In this document: in pieces, positions 1 through 8,908 of the stretch
How the letters are laid out: each line of letters starts with the position of its first letter
Numbering within the stretch: position 1 is the first letter of the stretch
Assembly (NCBI GenBank): GCA_040755535.1
Contig: JBFMAV010000014.1
Span: 1-64,000, forward strand
DNA from: Aquabacter sp040755535
GTDB taxonomy: Bacteria; Pseudomonadota; Alphaproteobacteria; Rhizobiales; Xanthobacteraceae
Reading direction: 5' to 3'
DNA length: 64,000 nt
Notes under the pieces: model-generated
What the model saw: only the letters and a program-made list of their open reading frames with translations
What the model was told of the DNA's origin: nothing
Databases searched by the model: none
Position numbers and translations under genes: made by a program

Positions 1-2
1 TC

Positions 3-1004
3 ACGCCGCCGCGTCCGCGCCCGCACGGCGGGCGGGCGCGACGACACCACCCCTGGCGCATGGTCGGCCTGCTGCTGGCGGGCGGGCTCCTGCTCGCCCT
101 GCTGACGCTGGTGCTCGGGCGCACGGCGCAGGGCTGGATGCTCGCCCAAGGCGCCCTCTTCGCCGACCTGCTGCCGTTCCGCGCCCCGCGCACCCTTACG
201 GCGGCCTGCGCGGGGGCGCTGCTCGGCGCGGCGGGCGGCCTCATGCAGCGTCTCACCGGAAATCCCCTGGCGGGGCCTGAAGTGCTGGGCGTGAGCGCGG
301 GGGCCGGCGCGGGCCTGGCCCTCGCCATCCTGACCCTCGGCACGCCGAGCCATGGCGCGCTGCTCGCCGGCAGCGTCGGCGGGGCAGGCGCCGCTTTGCT
401 TTTCATCCTGCTCATGGGGGCGCGCACCGGCTTTGGTCCCGAGCGCATGCTGCTGGCGGGCGTCGCGCTCGGCTGCACCTGTCTCGCCTTCCTGTCCGCC
501 GTGTTCGCCACGGGAAGCTGGAACACCTTCCTGCTGCTGGCCTGGCTCGCGGGCTCCACCGACCGCGTGGGGGCGATGGAGGCGGGGGCGATGGCGGTGG
601 CGACCCTGATCCTGCTGGCCCCGCTGCCGCTGCTCGGCCGCTGGCTCGCCATCCTGCCGCTTGGCTCGCCCGTGGCCACCGCGCTCGGCGTCCCGGTGCG
701 TGGGAGCCGGCTGCTGATTTCCCTGCTGGCGGCGCTCATGACCGCCATCGCCGCCTTCTTCGTTGGGCCGCTCAGCCTTGTGGGCCTGCTGGGGCCGCAT
801 CTCGCCCGGCTGTTGGGCTTTGGCGGCGGCATCGCCTTCCTGGCGGCGTCGGCTTTGCTGGGGGCGGATTTGATGATCCTCGCGGACTGGCTGGGGCGGA
901 CCGTCGCCTTCCCCTACCAGATCCCGGTCGGCTTCTTCGCCGCGCTCATCGGCGGCCCCTATCTCATCTATCTGCTCCAGCGCGAAGGCCCCTCCCATGG
1001 CTGA
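3..1004 (+). CDS. fhuB: FhuB-type ferric-siderophore ABC permease, C-terminal half (5' partial)
   Basis: Inner-membrane permease that moves ferric hydroxamate-type siderophores from a periplasmic binding protein into the cytoplasm. The frame is open to the left edge, so the gene begins outside the window; an internal ATG at 60 is probably not the start. The visible part matches the second FecCD module of double-length FhuB: QRLTGNP then PEVLGVSAGAG, MLLAGVALG, the coupling-loop region ILPLG, GPLSLVGLLGPHLARLLGF, and the C-terminal end ADWLGRTVAFPYQIPVGF. About nine hydrophobic segments are visible. The stop overlaps the next gene by 8 bases, so the two are co-translated. A single-module FecCD permease is possible if the first half is absent upstream, but the motif pattern fits FhuB's second half best. 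Confidence 0.85.
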   Translation, partial: TPPRPRPHGGRARRHHPWRMVGLLLAGGLLLALLTLVLGRTAQGWMLAQGALFADLLPFRAPRTLTAACAGALLGAAGGLMQRLTGNPLAGPEVLGVSAGAGAGLALAILTLGTPSHGALLAGSVGGAGAALLFILLMGARTGFGPERMLLAGVALGCTCLAFLSAVFATGSWNTFLLLAWLAGSTDRVGAMEAGAMAVATLILLAPLPLLGRWLAILPLGSPVATALGVPVRGSRLLISLLAALMTAIAAFFVGPLSLVGLLGPHLARLLGFGGGIAFLAASALLGADLMILADWLGRTVAFPYQIPVGFFAALIGGPYLIYLLQREGPSHG

Positions 1005-2079
1005 CCCCGGCTCCGCCCTGCTCTCAAGCGCCCGGCTGAAGGTGGCGGACGCGCCGGGTTTGATCCGCGCCTTGGGCGCGCGCTTCGCGGACCATGCCGC
1101 CATCACCCCGACCGAGACCGGGGCGGTGCTGGAGGCGGAGAAATTCGGCCGGCTGACGCTCTGCGCCGAGGGCGACACGCTGACCGCCCAATGCGAGAGC
1201 CCGAGCGCGAGCGCCCTCGCCTTCCTGAAAATGTACACCGCCGAGGGGCTGGTGGAGCTGGCCGGCCCGGACGCGAGCGCCCTCGCCTGGAGCGGCGAGA
1301 CGGCGGGCGTCCTGCCCTTCTTCCGCGAGATGCAGGTCGCGCGCACCGAGGCGGTGACGCCGCTCATGCGGCGGGTGGTCCTCGCCGGGGACGCGGCCCA
1401 TTTTGAGGCCGCCGACGCGCTGCATGTGCGCGTGCTCATCCCCCCGGCCGGCCGCGCCCCGGTCTGGCCCCATGCCGGGGCGGACGGCCGCATGATCTGG
1501 CCGCCGGCGCCCGACGCCCTGGTGCCGCGCGTCTATACGGTGCGCCGCGTGGACCTTCCGCGCGGCGAGATCGCCATCGACGTGGTGCTGCACGGCGGGA
1601 TTTCGACGCCCGGCGCGGACTGGGCGCGGGGCGCAGGGCCCGGGGATGTGGTGGGCCTGCTCGGCCCCGGCGGCGCGGCGCCCGCGCCGGCCCCGGTCAT
1701 GCTCCTGGCCGGCGACGAGACCGCGCTCCCCGCCATCGCGCGTTGCCTGGAGACCCTGCCCGCCGGCACCCGCGCCATCGTGCGCCTGGAAGTGCAGGAC
1801 GAACAGGAAATCCAGCCCCTCCCCTCGCCCGCCACCCTCGATCTGCGCTATCTGCTGCGGGGCGCCGCGGAGCCCGGCTGTTCGAGCCTGCTGGATGCCG
1901 CCATCGCCGAGTTGGACCTGGCCCCCCATCTCGGCACGCTGCGCGCCTTCGTCGCCTGCGAGCAGGCCGAGGCCCGGCGCATCCGCGCCCGGCTCGCGGC
2001 GGCCGGGGTGCCGAAGGACCGCCGGCTGGTGGCGGCCTACTGGCGGCGGGGTCAGGCGGGCGTCGATCTCGACGGGTAA
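997..2079 (+). CDS. Siderophore-interacting protein with N-terminal DUF2218 domain (ferric-siderophore reductase)
   Basis: Cytoplasmic FAD/NAD(P)H flavoprotein of the SIP (ViuB-like) family, which reduces imported ferric siderophores so that Fe(II) is released. 360 residues. Residues 1-95 resemble DUF2218, a domain often fused to or next to SIPs. Then comes a ferredoxin-reductase-type FAD domain with the flavin motif RVYTVRR and the AIDVVLHG segment, a GAGPGDVVGLLGPGG loop, and a C-terminal NAD(P)H domain starting LLAGDETALPAI and ending in the family's characteristic AYWRRG. It overlaps the permease stop (ATGGCTGA), which ties it functionally to siderophore uptake. Family assignment is firm; the siderophore is unknown. 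Confidence 0.9.
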   Translation: MADPGSALLSSARLKVADAPGLIRALGARFADHAAITPTETGAVLEAEKFGRLTLCAEGDTLTAQCESPSASALAFLKMYTAEGLVELAGPDASALAWSGETAGVLPFFREMQVARTEAVTPLMRRVVLAGDAAHFEAADALHVRVLIPPAGRAPVWPHAGADGRMIWPPAPDALVPRVYTVRRVDLPRGEIAIDVVLHGGISTPGADWARGAGPGDVVGLLGPGGAAPAPAPVMLLAGDETALPAIARCLETLPAGTRAIVRLEVQDEQEIQPLPSPATLDLRYLLRGAAEPGCSSLLDAAIAELDLAPHLGTLRAFVACEQAEARRIRARLAAAGVPKDRRLVAAYWRRGQAGVDLDG

Positions 2080-2102
2080 CACCGGGTAAAACAGGGTAAT
2101 TT

Positions 2103-3833
2103 GTGTCGACTATGGGCATCATCCGGCAGTTCTTCTCGTATTATGCGCCGCATAAGGCGCTGTTCCTGCTGGATTTCGGCTGCGCCATCCTGTCCGGATT
2201 GCTGGAACTCGCCTTCCCCATCGCGGTCGCCCTGTTCATCGATCACCTGCTTCCGGCCGGCGACTGGCCGCTGATTCTGGCCTCCGCCGCCGGGCTTCTC
2301 GTACTCTATCTGATGAATACCGGCCTAATGGCGGTCGTGACCTATTGGGGTCATATGCTCGGCATCAATATCGAGACCGAGATGCGCCGGCGCGCCTTCG
2401 AGCATCTCCAAAAGCTGTCCTTCTCCTTCTTCGACAATAACCGTACCGGACATCTGGTGGGGCGGCTCACGAAGAACTTGGAGGAAGTGGGCGAAGTCGC
2501 TCATCATGGCCCGGAAGACGTATTCCTCGCCCTCATGACCTTCGTGGGCGCCTTCCTGCTGATGCTGACCGTCAACGTGCCGCTCGCCCTCATCACCGGC
2601 GCCATCGTGCCGATCGTCGCCTGGGCCACCAGCCGCTACGGGCGCGACATGACCGAGAACTTCCGCGCCCTGTTCGGCCGCGTCGGCGCCTTCAACGCCC
2701 GCATCGAGGAGAATGTCGGAGGCATCCGGGTGGTGCAGGCCTTCGCCAATGAAGAGCATGAGAAGTCCTTGTTCGCAAAAGATAACTCTGGCTACCGCAC
2801 AACCAAGCTCGCGGCCTATCGGCTGATGGCGGCCAATATGGCGCTGAGCTATCTGGGCATGCGGCTGACCCAGGTGGTGGTGATGGTGGCGGGCACCTGG
2901 TTCGTCATCGACGGGCAGTTGAGTGCAGGCGGGTTCGTGAGCTTCCTTCTTCTGGTCGGCGTCTTCTTCCGTCCGCTGGAGAAAATCGCGGCAATTGTCG
3001 AGATTTACCCGAAGGGAATCGCCGGCTTTCGCTCCTATCTCGACTTCCTCGCCGCCCGCCCCGACATTGCCGACCGTCCGGGCGCGCGCGACTTGCTGCA
3101 GGTGCGCGGCGATATACGCTATGAGGCCGTAAGCTTTGGCTATAGCGCGGACAAGCCCGTGCTCCAAAATCTCTCGCTGGAGATCCGGGCCGGCGAGACC
3201 GTCGCCTTCGTCGGCCCCTCGGGCGCCGGCAAGACCACGCTCTGCTCCCTCCTGCCACGCTTCTACGAGCCCACCGCCGGCCGCATCACCCTGGACGGCC
3301 ACGATATTCGCGACGTCACCCTGGCCTCGCTCCGGCGTTCCATCGGCATCGTCCAGCAGGATGTCTTCCTGTTCAGCGGCTCCATCCGCGAGAACATCGC
3401 CTATGGCCGGCTGGACGCGCGCGAAGAGGACATCCGCGCCGCCGCGCACCGCGCCCGGCTCGACGACATGATCGCCGGCCTGCCGGCGGGGCTCGATACG
3501 ATTATCGGCGAGCGCGGGGTGAAGCTGTCGGGGGGCCAGAAACAGCGCCTGTCCATCGCCCGCATGTTCTTGAAAGATCCGCCGATTCTGATCCTGGACG
3601 AGGCGACGTCCGCGCTCGACAGCGAAACCGAGATGGAGATCCAGAAGGCGCTCTCCGCGCTCTCGCAGGGACGCACCACCCTGGTCATCGCCCACCGCCT
3701 CTCCACGGTGCGCAATGCGGACCGCATCATGGTGGTCACCCGCCAGGGGGTCGCCGAGCAAGGCGCCCACCGCGACCTGATGGCGGCGGGCGGTCTCTAT
3801 TCGCGGCTCGTGGAGACGCAATTCGCGCTCTAG
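2103..3833 (+). CDS. ABC transporter, fused permease/ATPase half transporter (MsbA-like)
   Basis: 576-residue ABCB-type half transporter that should work as a homodimer in the inner membrane. Residues 1-310 are a six-helix transmembrane domain. The ATPase domain has Walker A GPSGAGKTT, signature LSGGQKQRLSIARMF, Walker B ILILDEATSALD and the switch histidine in IAHRLST. GTG at 2103 is preceded by AGGG; ATG at 2112 is the alternative start. It lies 23 bases behind the siderophore-interacting protein on the same strand, so siderophore export or import is a reasonable inference. Sequence alone does not separate this from lipid or drug export. Confidence 0.85.
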   Translation: MSTMGIIRQFFSYYAPHKALFLLDFGCAILSGLLELAFPIAVALFIDHLLPAGDWPLILASAAGLLVLYLMNTGLMAVVTYWGHMLGINIETEMRRRAFEHLQKLSFSFFDNNRTGHLVGRLTKNLEEVGEVAHHGPEDVFLALMTFVGAFLLMLTVNVPLALITGAIVPIVAWATSRYGRDMTENFRALFGRVGAFNARIEENVGGIRVVQAFANEEHEKSLFAKDNSGYRTTKLAAYRLMAANMALSYLGMRLTQVVVMVAGTWFVIDGQLSAGGFVSFLLLVGVFFRPLEKIAAIVEIYPKGIAGFRSYLDFLAARPDIADRPGARDLLQVRGDIRYEAVSFGYSADKPVLQNLSLEIRAGETVAFVGPSGAGKTTLCSLLPRFYEPTAGRITLDGHDIRDVTLASLRRSIGIVQQDVFLFSGSIRENIAYGRLDAREEDIRAAAHRARLDDMIAGLPAGLDTIIGERGVKLSGGQKQRLSIARMFLKDPPILILDEATSALDSETEMEIQKALSALSQGRTTLVIAHRLSTVRNADRIMVVTRQGVAEQGAHRDLMAAGGLYSRLVETQFAL

Positions 3834-3841
3834 AATCTGCT

Positions 3842-3934
3842 CCGATCAGGTTGAACCAACCGGGTCGGTGAACCAGTCTCTAAATTATGGATAAAGAGCG
3901 TGTTACCGATCTGATTGCGATGCAATCAGATCGG
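3842..3934. repeat. Two tandem variant hairpins between convergent genes
   Basis: Hairpin 1: arms CCGATCAGGTTG (3842-3853) and CAACCGGGTCGG (3857-3868), loop AAC. Hairpin 2: perfect arms CCGATCTGATTGC (3906-3918) and GCAATCAGATCGG (3922-3934), loop GAT. The two arms are clearly variants of one sequence. They lie between a plus-strand gene ending at 3833 and a minus-strand gene ending at 3956, so they may terminate both transcripts. No T-tract follows either, and the duplicated design looks more like a dispersed palindromic repeat family. Confidence 0.6.
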
Positions 3935-3955
3935 AACGTGCTCGGAGATCCGGCC

Positions 3956-5419
3956 TCAGCCGCGACGATTGAGCAGGGTCTGCATTTCCTGCGTCAGGCG
4001 CTCGGAATAATCCGACACCTCGGTCGCGACGCTGCTCACGTCGTGCGCGGCCACGCGGATGTCACGGACGGCCCGCGACACGCCGGTCACGCTTTCGCTG
4101 ACCCCACGGTTGGTCACGGCCTGCTCCTCCATGGCGGCGGAGATCGCGGTGAACACCTCGCTGAAGCGACCGATATTGCCGGTGATCTCGGAAACGGACG
4201 TGGCCGCCGCCGCGCTGGTCTGCTGCACTGCCGCGACCTGTTCGCGGATATCCTTGGTGGCGGTGGCAGTCTGGACGGCGAGCGCCTTGACCTCCTGCGC
4301 CACCACGGCGAACCCGCGTCCGGCCTCGCCCACGCGCGCGGCCTCGATCGTGGCGTTGAGCGCGAGCAGGTTGGTCTGCGACGCGATCTTCTCGATGAGC
4401 GCGGTAATGGCGCCGATGCGCTCGACGCTGCCGGCCAGCCCGCTCACCAGAGAGTCGGTAGCCCCGGCCTTTTCCGCCATATCGCGAGACGTTTCGCTCG
4501 CGCGCTGCAACTGGCCGGACACTTCGTCGAACGAGGCGGACATTTCCACGGCCGAGGCAGAAACCGCCTGCGCCATGTCCTCGCTCTCCTGCGTCAAGGC
4601 AAGCAGGCGCTCGCTTGAGGATTGCGCGCGCTCCGCCATCCCGCCCATGGCGTGGACCACCTGCGACACGCTATCGGCGACCGCCACGTCCTCGGTCATC
4701 AGCGCCCATGTGAGCATCGGGCCGGCATAAACGCCATTATCGTCGAAAATGGCGGAGATACGCAGATCCAGCGTCTCCGGCCCGGCTTTGATACGCGCCT
4801 GATGCGGCAGGTTCTTCGGATCCGCCAGCAGCCGGCGAATGCGCATGGGATCCTTGTGAAAGACATCAATGGACGAGCCGATCAGCTGGTCCGCCGTGAT
4901 GGGCAAGTAACGCTCGATGCGCCGCAAGGTGGAGATGCTCGCCTTGTTGGCATAATCGATGCGGAAGTCCTCCAGGACGCAGGTCATGACATTGATGGGC
5001 ATGTCATCGACCATCTGGCGCAGCCGCCGGGCAGCGGCCGAAACCGTCGACCCGCTCTTTTCGAACGTCACGAGGGCATAGCCCGGCTGGCCACGCCCCG
5101 CTTCCATCAGATCGGCGCTCACGTGGAGGCCGGCGCCCGCGATCTCCAGGTCGCGCGACCAAGGCAAGCCCGCCGGCCGCGCAAGAGCCGAAGCCAGCGC
5201 GGCAAAGTCCTTATGGATGTCCTCAAGAGCGGGCTGGGCCGACGCGGCGGTTCCCAACCAGGTGGACAGCAGCGTCCGGGCTTGAGCATTGGCGTGAAGG
5301 ATGGCAAGGGAGCGCGGATTGCAGACGAGGACTGCGACGGGCAGGTGCTCGATCACCTTGGTGTCCATCGCCAATGGCAGGCCTGCCGGGCCAGCGGCGG
5401 TCACTCTCTGCGTCTTCAT
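3956..5419 (-). CDS. Soluble methyl-accepting chemotaxis protein with two PAS domains
   Basis: 487 residues with no transmembrane segment, so a cytoplasmic receptor. Two PAS-like sensor domains (about 20-130 and 140-265; the second contains MVDDMPINVM and VFHKDP) are followed by a chemoreceptor signalling domain with the near-invariant tip EKIASQTNLLALNATIEAARVG and GFAVVAQEVKALA. It would form the CheA/CheW-binding hairpin and respond to an internal cue such as redox or energy state; the ligand is unknown. The start has a strong site, GGGAGGGG, seven bases upstream. It lies downstream of a close paralogue on the same strand with a 228-base gap. Confidence 0.9.
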   Translation of the reverse strand: MKTQRVTAAGPAGLPLAMDTKVIEHLPVAVLVCNPRSLAILHANAQARTLLSTWLGTAASAQPALEDIHKDFAALASALARPAGLPWSRDLEIAGAGLHVSADLMEAGRGQPGYALVTFEKSGSTVSAAARRLRQMVDDMPINVMTCVLEDFRIDYANKASISTLRRIERYLPITADQLIGSSIDVFHKDPMRIRRLLADPKNLPHQARIKAGPETLDLRISAIFDDNGVYAGPMLTWALMTEDVAVADSVSQVVHAMGGMAERAQSSSERLLALTQESEDMAQAVSASAVEMSASFDEVSGQLQRASETSRDMAEKAGATDSLVSGLAGSVERIGAITALIEKIASQTNLLALNATIEAARVGEAGRGFAVVAQEVKALAVQTATATKDIREQVAAVQQTSAAAATSVSEITGNIGRFSEVFTAISAAMEEQAVTNRGVSESVTGVSRAVRDIRVAAHDVSSVATEVSDYSERLTQEMQTLLNRRG

Positions 5420-5560
5420 AGGTATCCCCTCCCTTATGGGGGCGCGTCATCCCATCAGTCGGACACGCTGCGTTGGTGCATTCACACCTTTGTAAGGACG
5501 TGGCTTGCGCGAGGCTGATGCGAAGGGACACGCAGAAGTGGGCAGCGACGGCTCGCTCCA

Positions 5561-5581
5561 AAGTGGTGGGAAACACCACTT
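5561..5581. terminator. Hairpin between the two chemoreceptor genes
   Basis: Perfect inverted repeat AAGTGGTG (5561-5568), loop GGAAA, CACCACTT (5574-5581), in the 228-base gap between the two minus-strand chemoreceptor genes. On the minus strand no T-run follows, so it may be a weak terminator for the upstream gene or an operator for the downstream one. The rest of the gap shows only the ribosome site of the downstream gene. Confidence 0.4.
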
Positions 5582-5647
5582 ACCCTTTTACCGAATCACC
5601 CGGCGCAAAGTGTCTTTGGAGCGACTGCGGATTTCACTTAAGTAGAA

Positions 5648-7138
5648 TTACTTATCTCTTCCCTTGTCGCTCAACAGGGTTCGCACCTCCCCCTTGAGGG
5701 TGTCGGCGAGGTCCGCGACACCGCCTGCGACGCCGCTCACCTCGGACGCGGCTGCCCGAATTTCGCTCGCGGCCCGGGCGACGTGCTCCATGCTCTCACT
5801 GACTCCACGATTGGCCTGCGCCTGGGCCGTCATCCCCGCGGTAATGGATTTGAAGACGGAGGTGAGTCGGCCGACACTTTGCGTAATCTCGAATACGGCA
5901 CCGGTTGCGGCGCTGCTGGTCTGCTGCACGGCGCCCACTTGGCCACGAATATCCTTGGTGGCCTCCGCGGTCTGCACCGCGAGCGCCTTCACCTCTTGCG
6001 CCACAACCTCAAATCCCTTTCCGGCGGACCCGACGCGCGCCGCCTCGATGGTGGCATTGAGCGCCAGAAGGTTGGTTTGCGAGGCGATCTTCTCGATCAG
6101 ATCCGTAACCGCGCCGATCCGCTTCACGCTGTTGGCAAGGCTGTTGACGATGTCGTCCGTCGCCTCGGCCTTCGTTGCGGTTTCACCCGACATCGTCAGC
6201 GCCTCGCGGAGCCGATCGGAAATCTCATCGAAGGCGTTGGACACCTGTAGCGTGGACGTCGAGACGGCGGAGGCGGTCTGCTCGGTCGCATGCGTCAGGT
6301 CGAGGAGTTGTGCGCTGGAGGCCTCGACGGCTTCTGCGGTCACCGTCATGTCGCCAACCACCCGCGTCATGGCGTCGGCGGCCTGAACGTGCCCGGTGGC
6401 CAGTGACCATGTGACCATGGGGCCGGCATAGCTGCCGTCCGCATTCATGATGGCCGTGATGCGCAAGTCGAGGCTTTCGGTGCCCACACGGATGCGCGCG
6501 GTGTGAGGCAGGTTCGTTGGATCAGAGAGCAAGGCGCGCCACCGCGCCGGGTCTTTGTGAAACACGTCGATGGAAGTGCCGATCAGGGCGTCGGCGCGTA
6601 TCGGCAGGTGCCCTTCAATCCGCCGCAGCGTGTCTAGCGTCGCTCGGTTGACGTAGTCGATACGGAAATCCCGAGGGTCGCAGGTCATGATATTGACCGG
6701 CATGTCGTCAACCATCTGCCGCAAGCAGAGCACCTTCCGCTCCTCGGCCACCAGCTCGCTGGTAATGTTCCACGTGACCTGGAGATAGCTGCGCCGTCCC
6801 CGAGCGTCGCGCACGCCATCCAGATGGAATTCCAGCGTCTCTCCCTTCAGGTGCAGTTGCAAGCGAAGCGGCGCATCGTCCGAACCGATGATCTGCTCCC
6901 GCCGTTCGGCAAACGCGGGATGAAGCAGGTCGAGAGGGCTGCCAACAAGCATTTCCGGCTGGACGGGCAGGATGGGCGAGAGCCGCTCGAAGAGGGCGAG
7001 AGCCCGGCCATTGGCATAGCGTATGACAAAGGTCTGTGGATCGCACAGCAGGACCGCCGAAGGCAGCCGGTCGAGGAGCCGCGTGTCGATGGCGGGCGGC
7101 ACGCTGCCGCGCCGGAACGATCCCGTTCCAAAGGCCAT
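5648..7138 (-). CDS. Soluble methyl-accepting chemotaxis protein with two PAS domains (paralogue)
   Basis: 496 residues, same architecture as the neighbouring receptor: PAS (about 15-125), second PAS with MVDDMPVNIM and VFHKDP, then a signalling domain with EKIASQTNLLALNATIEAARVG. No membrane segments. ATG at 7138 is chosen because GGAG lies just upstream; an in-frame ATG at 7180 would add 14 residues without a good site. Both receptors conserve the second PAS strongly but diverge in the first, which fits tandem duplication followed by change of input. It lies between the other receptor and a diguanylate cyclase, so the block may link chemotaxis and c-di-GMP. Confidence 0.88.
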   Translation of the reverse strand: MAFGTGSFRRGSVPPAIDTRLLDRLPSAVLLCDPQTFVIRYANGRALALFERLSPILPVQPEMLVGSPLDLLHPAFAERREQIIGSDDAPLRLQLHLKGETLEFHLDGVRDARGRRSYLQVTWNITSELVAEERKVLCLRQMVDDMPVNIMTCDPRDFRIDYVNRATLDTLRRIEGHLPIRADALIGTSIDVFHKDPARWRALLSDPTNLPHTARIRVGTESLDLRITAIMNADGSYAGPMVTWSLATGHVQAADAMTRVVGDMTVTAEAVEASSAQLLDLTHATEQTASAVSTSTLQVSNAFDEISDRLREALTMSGETATKAEATDDIVNSLANSVKRIGAVTDLIEKIASQTNLLALNATIEAARVGSAGKGFEVVAQEVKALAVQTAEATKDIRGQVGAVQQTSSAATGAVFEITQSVGRLTSVFKSITAGMTAQAQANRGVSESMEHVARAASEIRAAASEVSGVAGGVADLADTLKGEVRTLLSDKGRDK

Positions 7139-7232
7139 GGGGGTCTCCGAAATATTGACATCAAGAAAGGCGAGCAGCAATGCCGTCAGCCTCTGCCTGC
7201 AAGCTTGTGTGGACCTTGGCCCGGCGCGATGC

Positions 7233-8801
7233 TCAGGCGAACGCTACCACCCGGTTGCGCCCTTCGGACTTGGCCGTGTAAAGCGCGCGATCCGCACCCT
7301 CCATCAACCCCTCGATGCCGAGATTGGTCTTCGGGCCGACCGCCTGGATGCCGATGCTGACCGTTGCCGAAGGCACGCCGCTTCCCGGTTGCGCGGTCTG
7401 CGTTTCCAGTCCCGAGCGGATCGCCTCCGCAATGCCGCGCGCACCCTCCCGATCGGTGTCGGGCAGAATGACGGCGAACTCCTCGCCGCCGTAGCGCGCC
7501 GCCATGTCGCTGGGGCGCCGCAGGCTCGCGTCTATAACCCGGGCCAGGACCCGCAGCACCTCGTCGCCACGCGCATGCCCGTGACGGTCATTGAGTTGCT
7601 TGAACCGGTCAACGTCGATGAACAAGAGCGCAAGGGACGCGCCGGTGCGTTGGGTGCGCCGCCATTCGCGCGCAAGCACTTCGTCGAACCGACGCCGGTT
7701 GGCAAGGCCGGTGAGGCCATCGGTGATGGAGAGAAAGGCAAGGTCCGCCTCCGCCGCCGCCCGCCGCTGCAATTCGCGCCGCAACAGAAATGCAAGGCCG
7801 ACCAGGGCACCGCACACAGCCACCACGATCCCGCCCAGCACCATGGCGGACTGCCGCCATTCCCGCAGGATGTCGGCAACCGACATGGCCACGCTCAGGA
7901 TGAGGGATTCCGAGGGCACGGCCTCGAAACTGTAAAGCCGCAGGCCATCTTTCGTCGGCGCAATGAAGGAGCCGCTCTTTTCCTCCTTCATCCGTTGGAA
8001 CATCGGGTCGCCCGAGATGTCCCCTCCAAGCGGCGCGTCAACATTTGCGGGGAAGCGCATGAGGGTCTTTCCCGCCGGCGTTGCGATGACGATCTCGCTG
8101 TCCGCGCCGAGTTCCAGGCGCTTGAAGAGCTCGGCAAAGTAAGACAGACGAATGGTCATGACCATGACGCCCAGGAAAGTCCCCTCGCGCGATACCAAGC
8201 GGCGGCTGAGGGCAAAGAAGGGGTCGCCATCGGTACGGCTGCGATGCGGGGCGCTGAGAAACTGTCCCTGCGCTGGCGCATCGCGATGGACTTGAAAATA
8301 ATCCCTGTCGGAGAAGTTCCCCTGCCGTGGCGAGGGATGGCGCGATTCAGAGACCACGTTCCCGTCCATATCGAGGACGAACACCAGATCCAGGTGGCGC
8401 GCCTTCTCCGAAATGGCGCGCAGCAGACGGTGCCGGGTATCGTCGGGCAAACCCTTGGCGTGGGTTTCGTCCCACGCCTCCGCCCCGAAATCGAGCGCGA
8501 ATGCATAGACGCTCAACGTCGAATCGATGCTGCCGACGATGGTCCCAAGCAGGTTGCGCGCGTCCTGTTCGGCGCCGCGCCACGCCTCCTGCCGCATCTG
8601 CCAGAGCAAGGCGCCCATGACACAAAGCATCGCCGCCACAGCGAGGAGCGTGCCATTGAACAGGAGACGCGCCATGGGCGGCGTTGGCACACCGGGCGCG
8701 CCCGGCGCGCGCGGGTCCGCCGCCGCCCTCTCGACTGCATCTTCTCTGGTCTTGCGGCCCATATTCTTGGATGACTTTAGGGCAGGAGTCGTTTCCCCCA
8801 C
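7233..8801 (-). CDS. Membrane diguanylate cyclase, Cache-like sensor plus GGDEF domain
   Basis: 522 residues. A transmembrane helix near residues 43-65, a periplasmic Cache-like region (about 70-300, with FVLDMDGNVVSES and SDRDYFQ), a second helix near 315-340, then a GGDEF domain. The active site is RYGGEEF, and an RPSD tetrapeptide stands at the spacing of the inhibitory I-site, so the enzyme should make c-di-GMP from two GTP and be product-inhibited. The C-terminus has the usual ADRALYTAKSEGRNRV. The annotated start is GTG; ATG at 8762 is an alternative. It diverges from the secreted-protein gene at 8909. Confidence 0.9.
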   Translation of the reverse strand: MGETTPALKSSKNMGRKTREDAVERAAADPRAPGAPGVPTPPMARLLFNGTLLAVAAMLCVMGALLWQMRQEAWRGAEQDARNLLGTIVGSIDSTLSVYAFALDFGAEAWDETHAKGLPDDTRHRLLRAISEKARHLDLVFVLDMDGNVVSESRHPSPRQGNFSDRDYFQVHRDAPAQGQFLSAPHRSRTDGDPFFALSRRLVSREGTFLGVMVMTIRLSYFAELFKRLELGADSEIVIATPAGKTLMRFPANVDAPLGGDISGDPMFQRMKEEKSGSFIAPTKDGLRLYSFEAVPSESLILSVAMSVADILREWRQSAMVLGGIVVAVCGALVGLAFLLRRELQRRAAAEADLAFLSITDGLTGLANRRRFDEVLAREWRRTQRTGASLALLFIDVDRFKQLNDRHGHARGDEVLRVLARVIDASLRRPSDMAARYGGEEFAVILPDTDREGARGIAEAIRSGLETQTAQPGSGVPSATVSIGIQAVGPKTNLGIEGLMEGADRALYTAKSEGRNRVVAFA

Positions 8802-8908
8802 TGCGCATGGACAGTGCGACTTTCCTGTTCGAATGTCGACGCTGATCTATTCCTGATTACATGCCGAAATGGACTAAAATCGATGTTGAATTTTCAGGAG
8901 GCAGGGGT

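Noticed and set aside
1024..2082. Long minus-strand frame (352 codons) opposite the siderophore-interacting protein gene
   Set aside because: The plus-strand frame has clear family motifs; the antisense frame is rich in Arg, Gly, His and Pro, as expected from third-position GC, and has no motif.
2325..3821. 498-codon antisense frame across the ABC transporter gene
   Set aside because: Shadow of a confidently identified gene; no ribosome site or domain.
7023..8774. 583-codon plus-strand frame opposite the diguanylate cyclase
   Set aside because: The minus strand encodes an intact sensor-GGDEF protein; this frame shows no recognisable domain.
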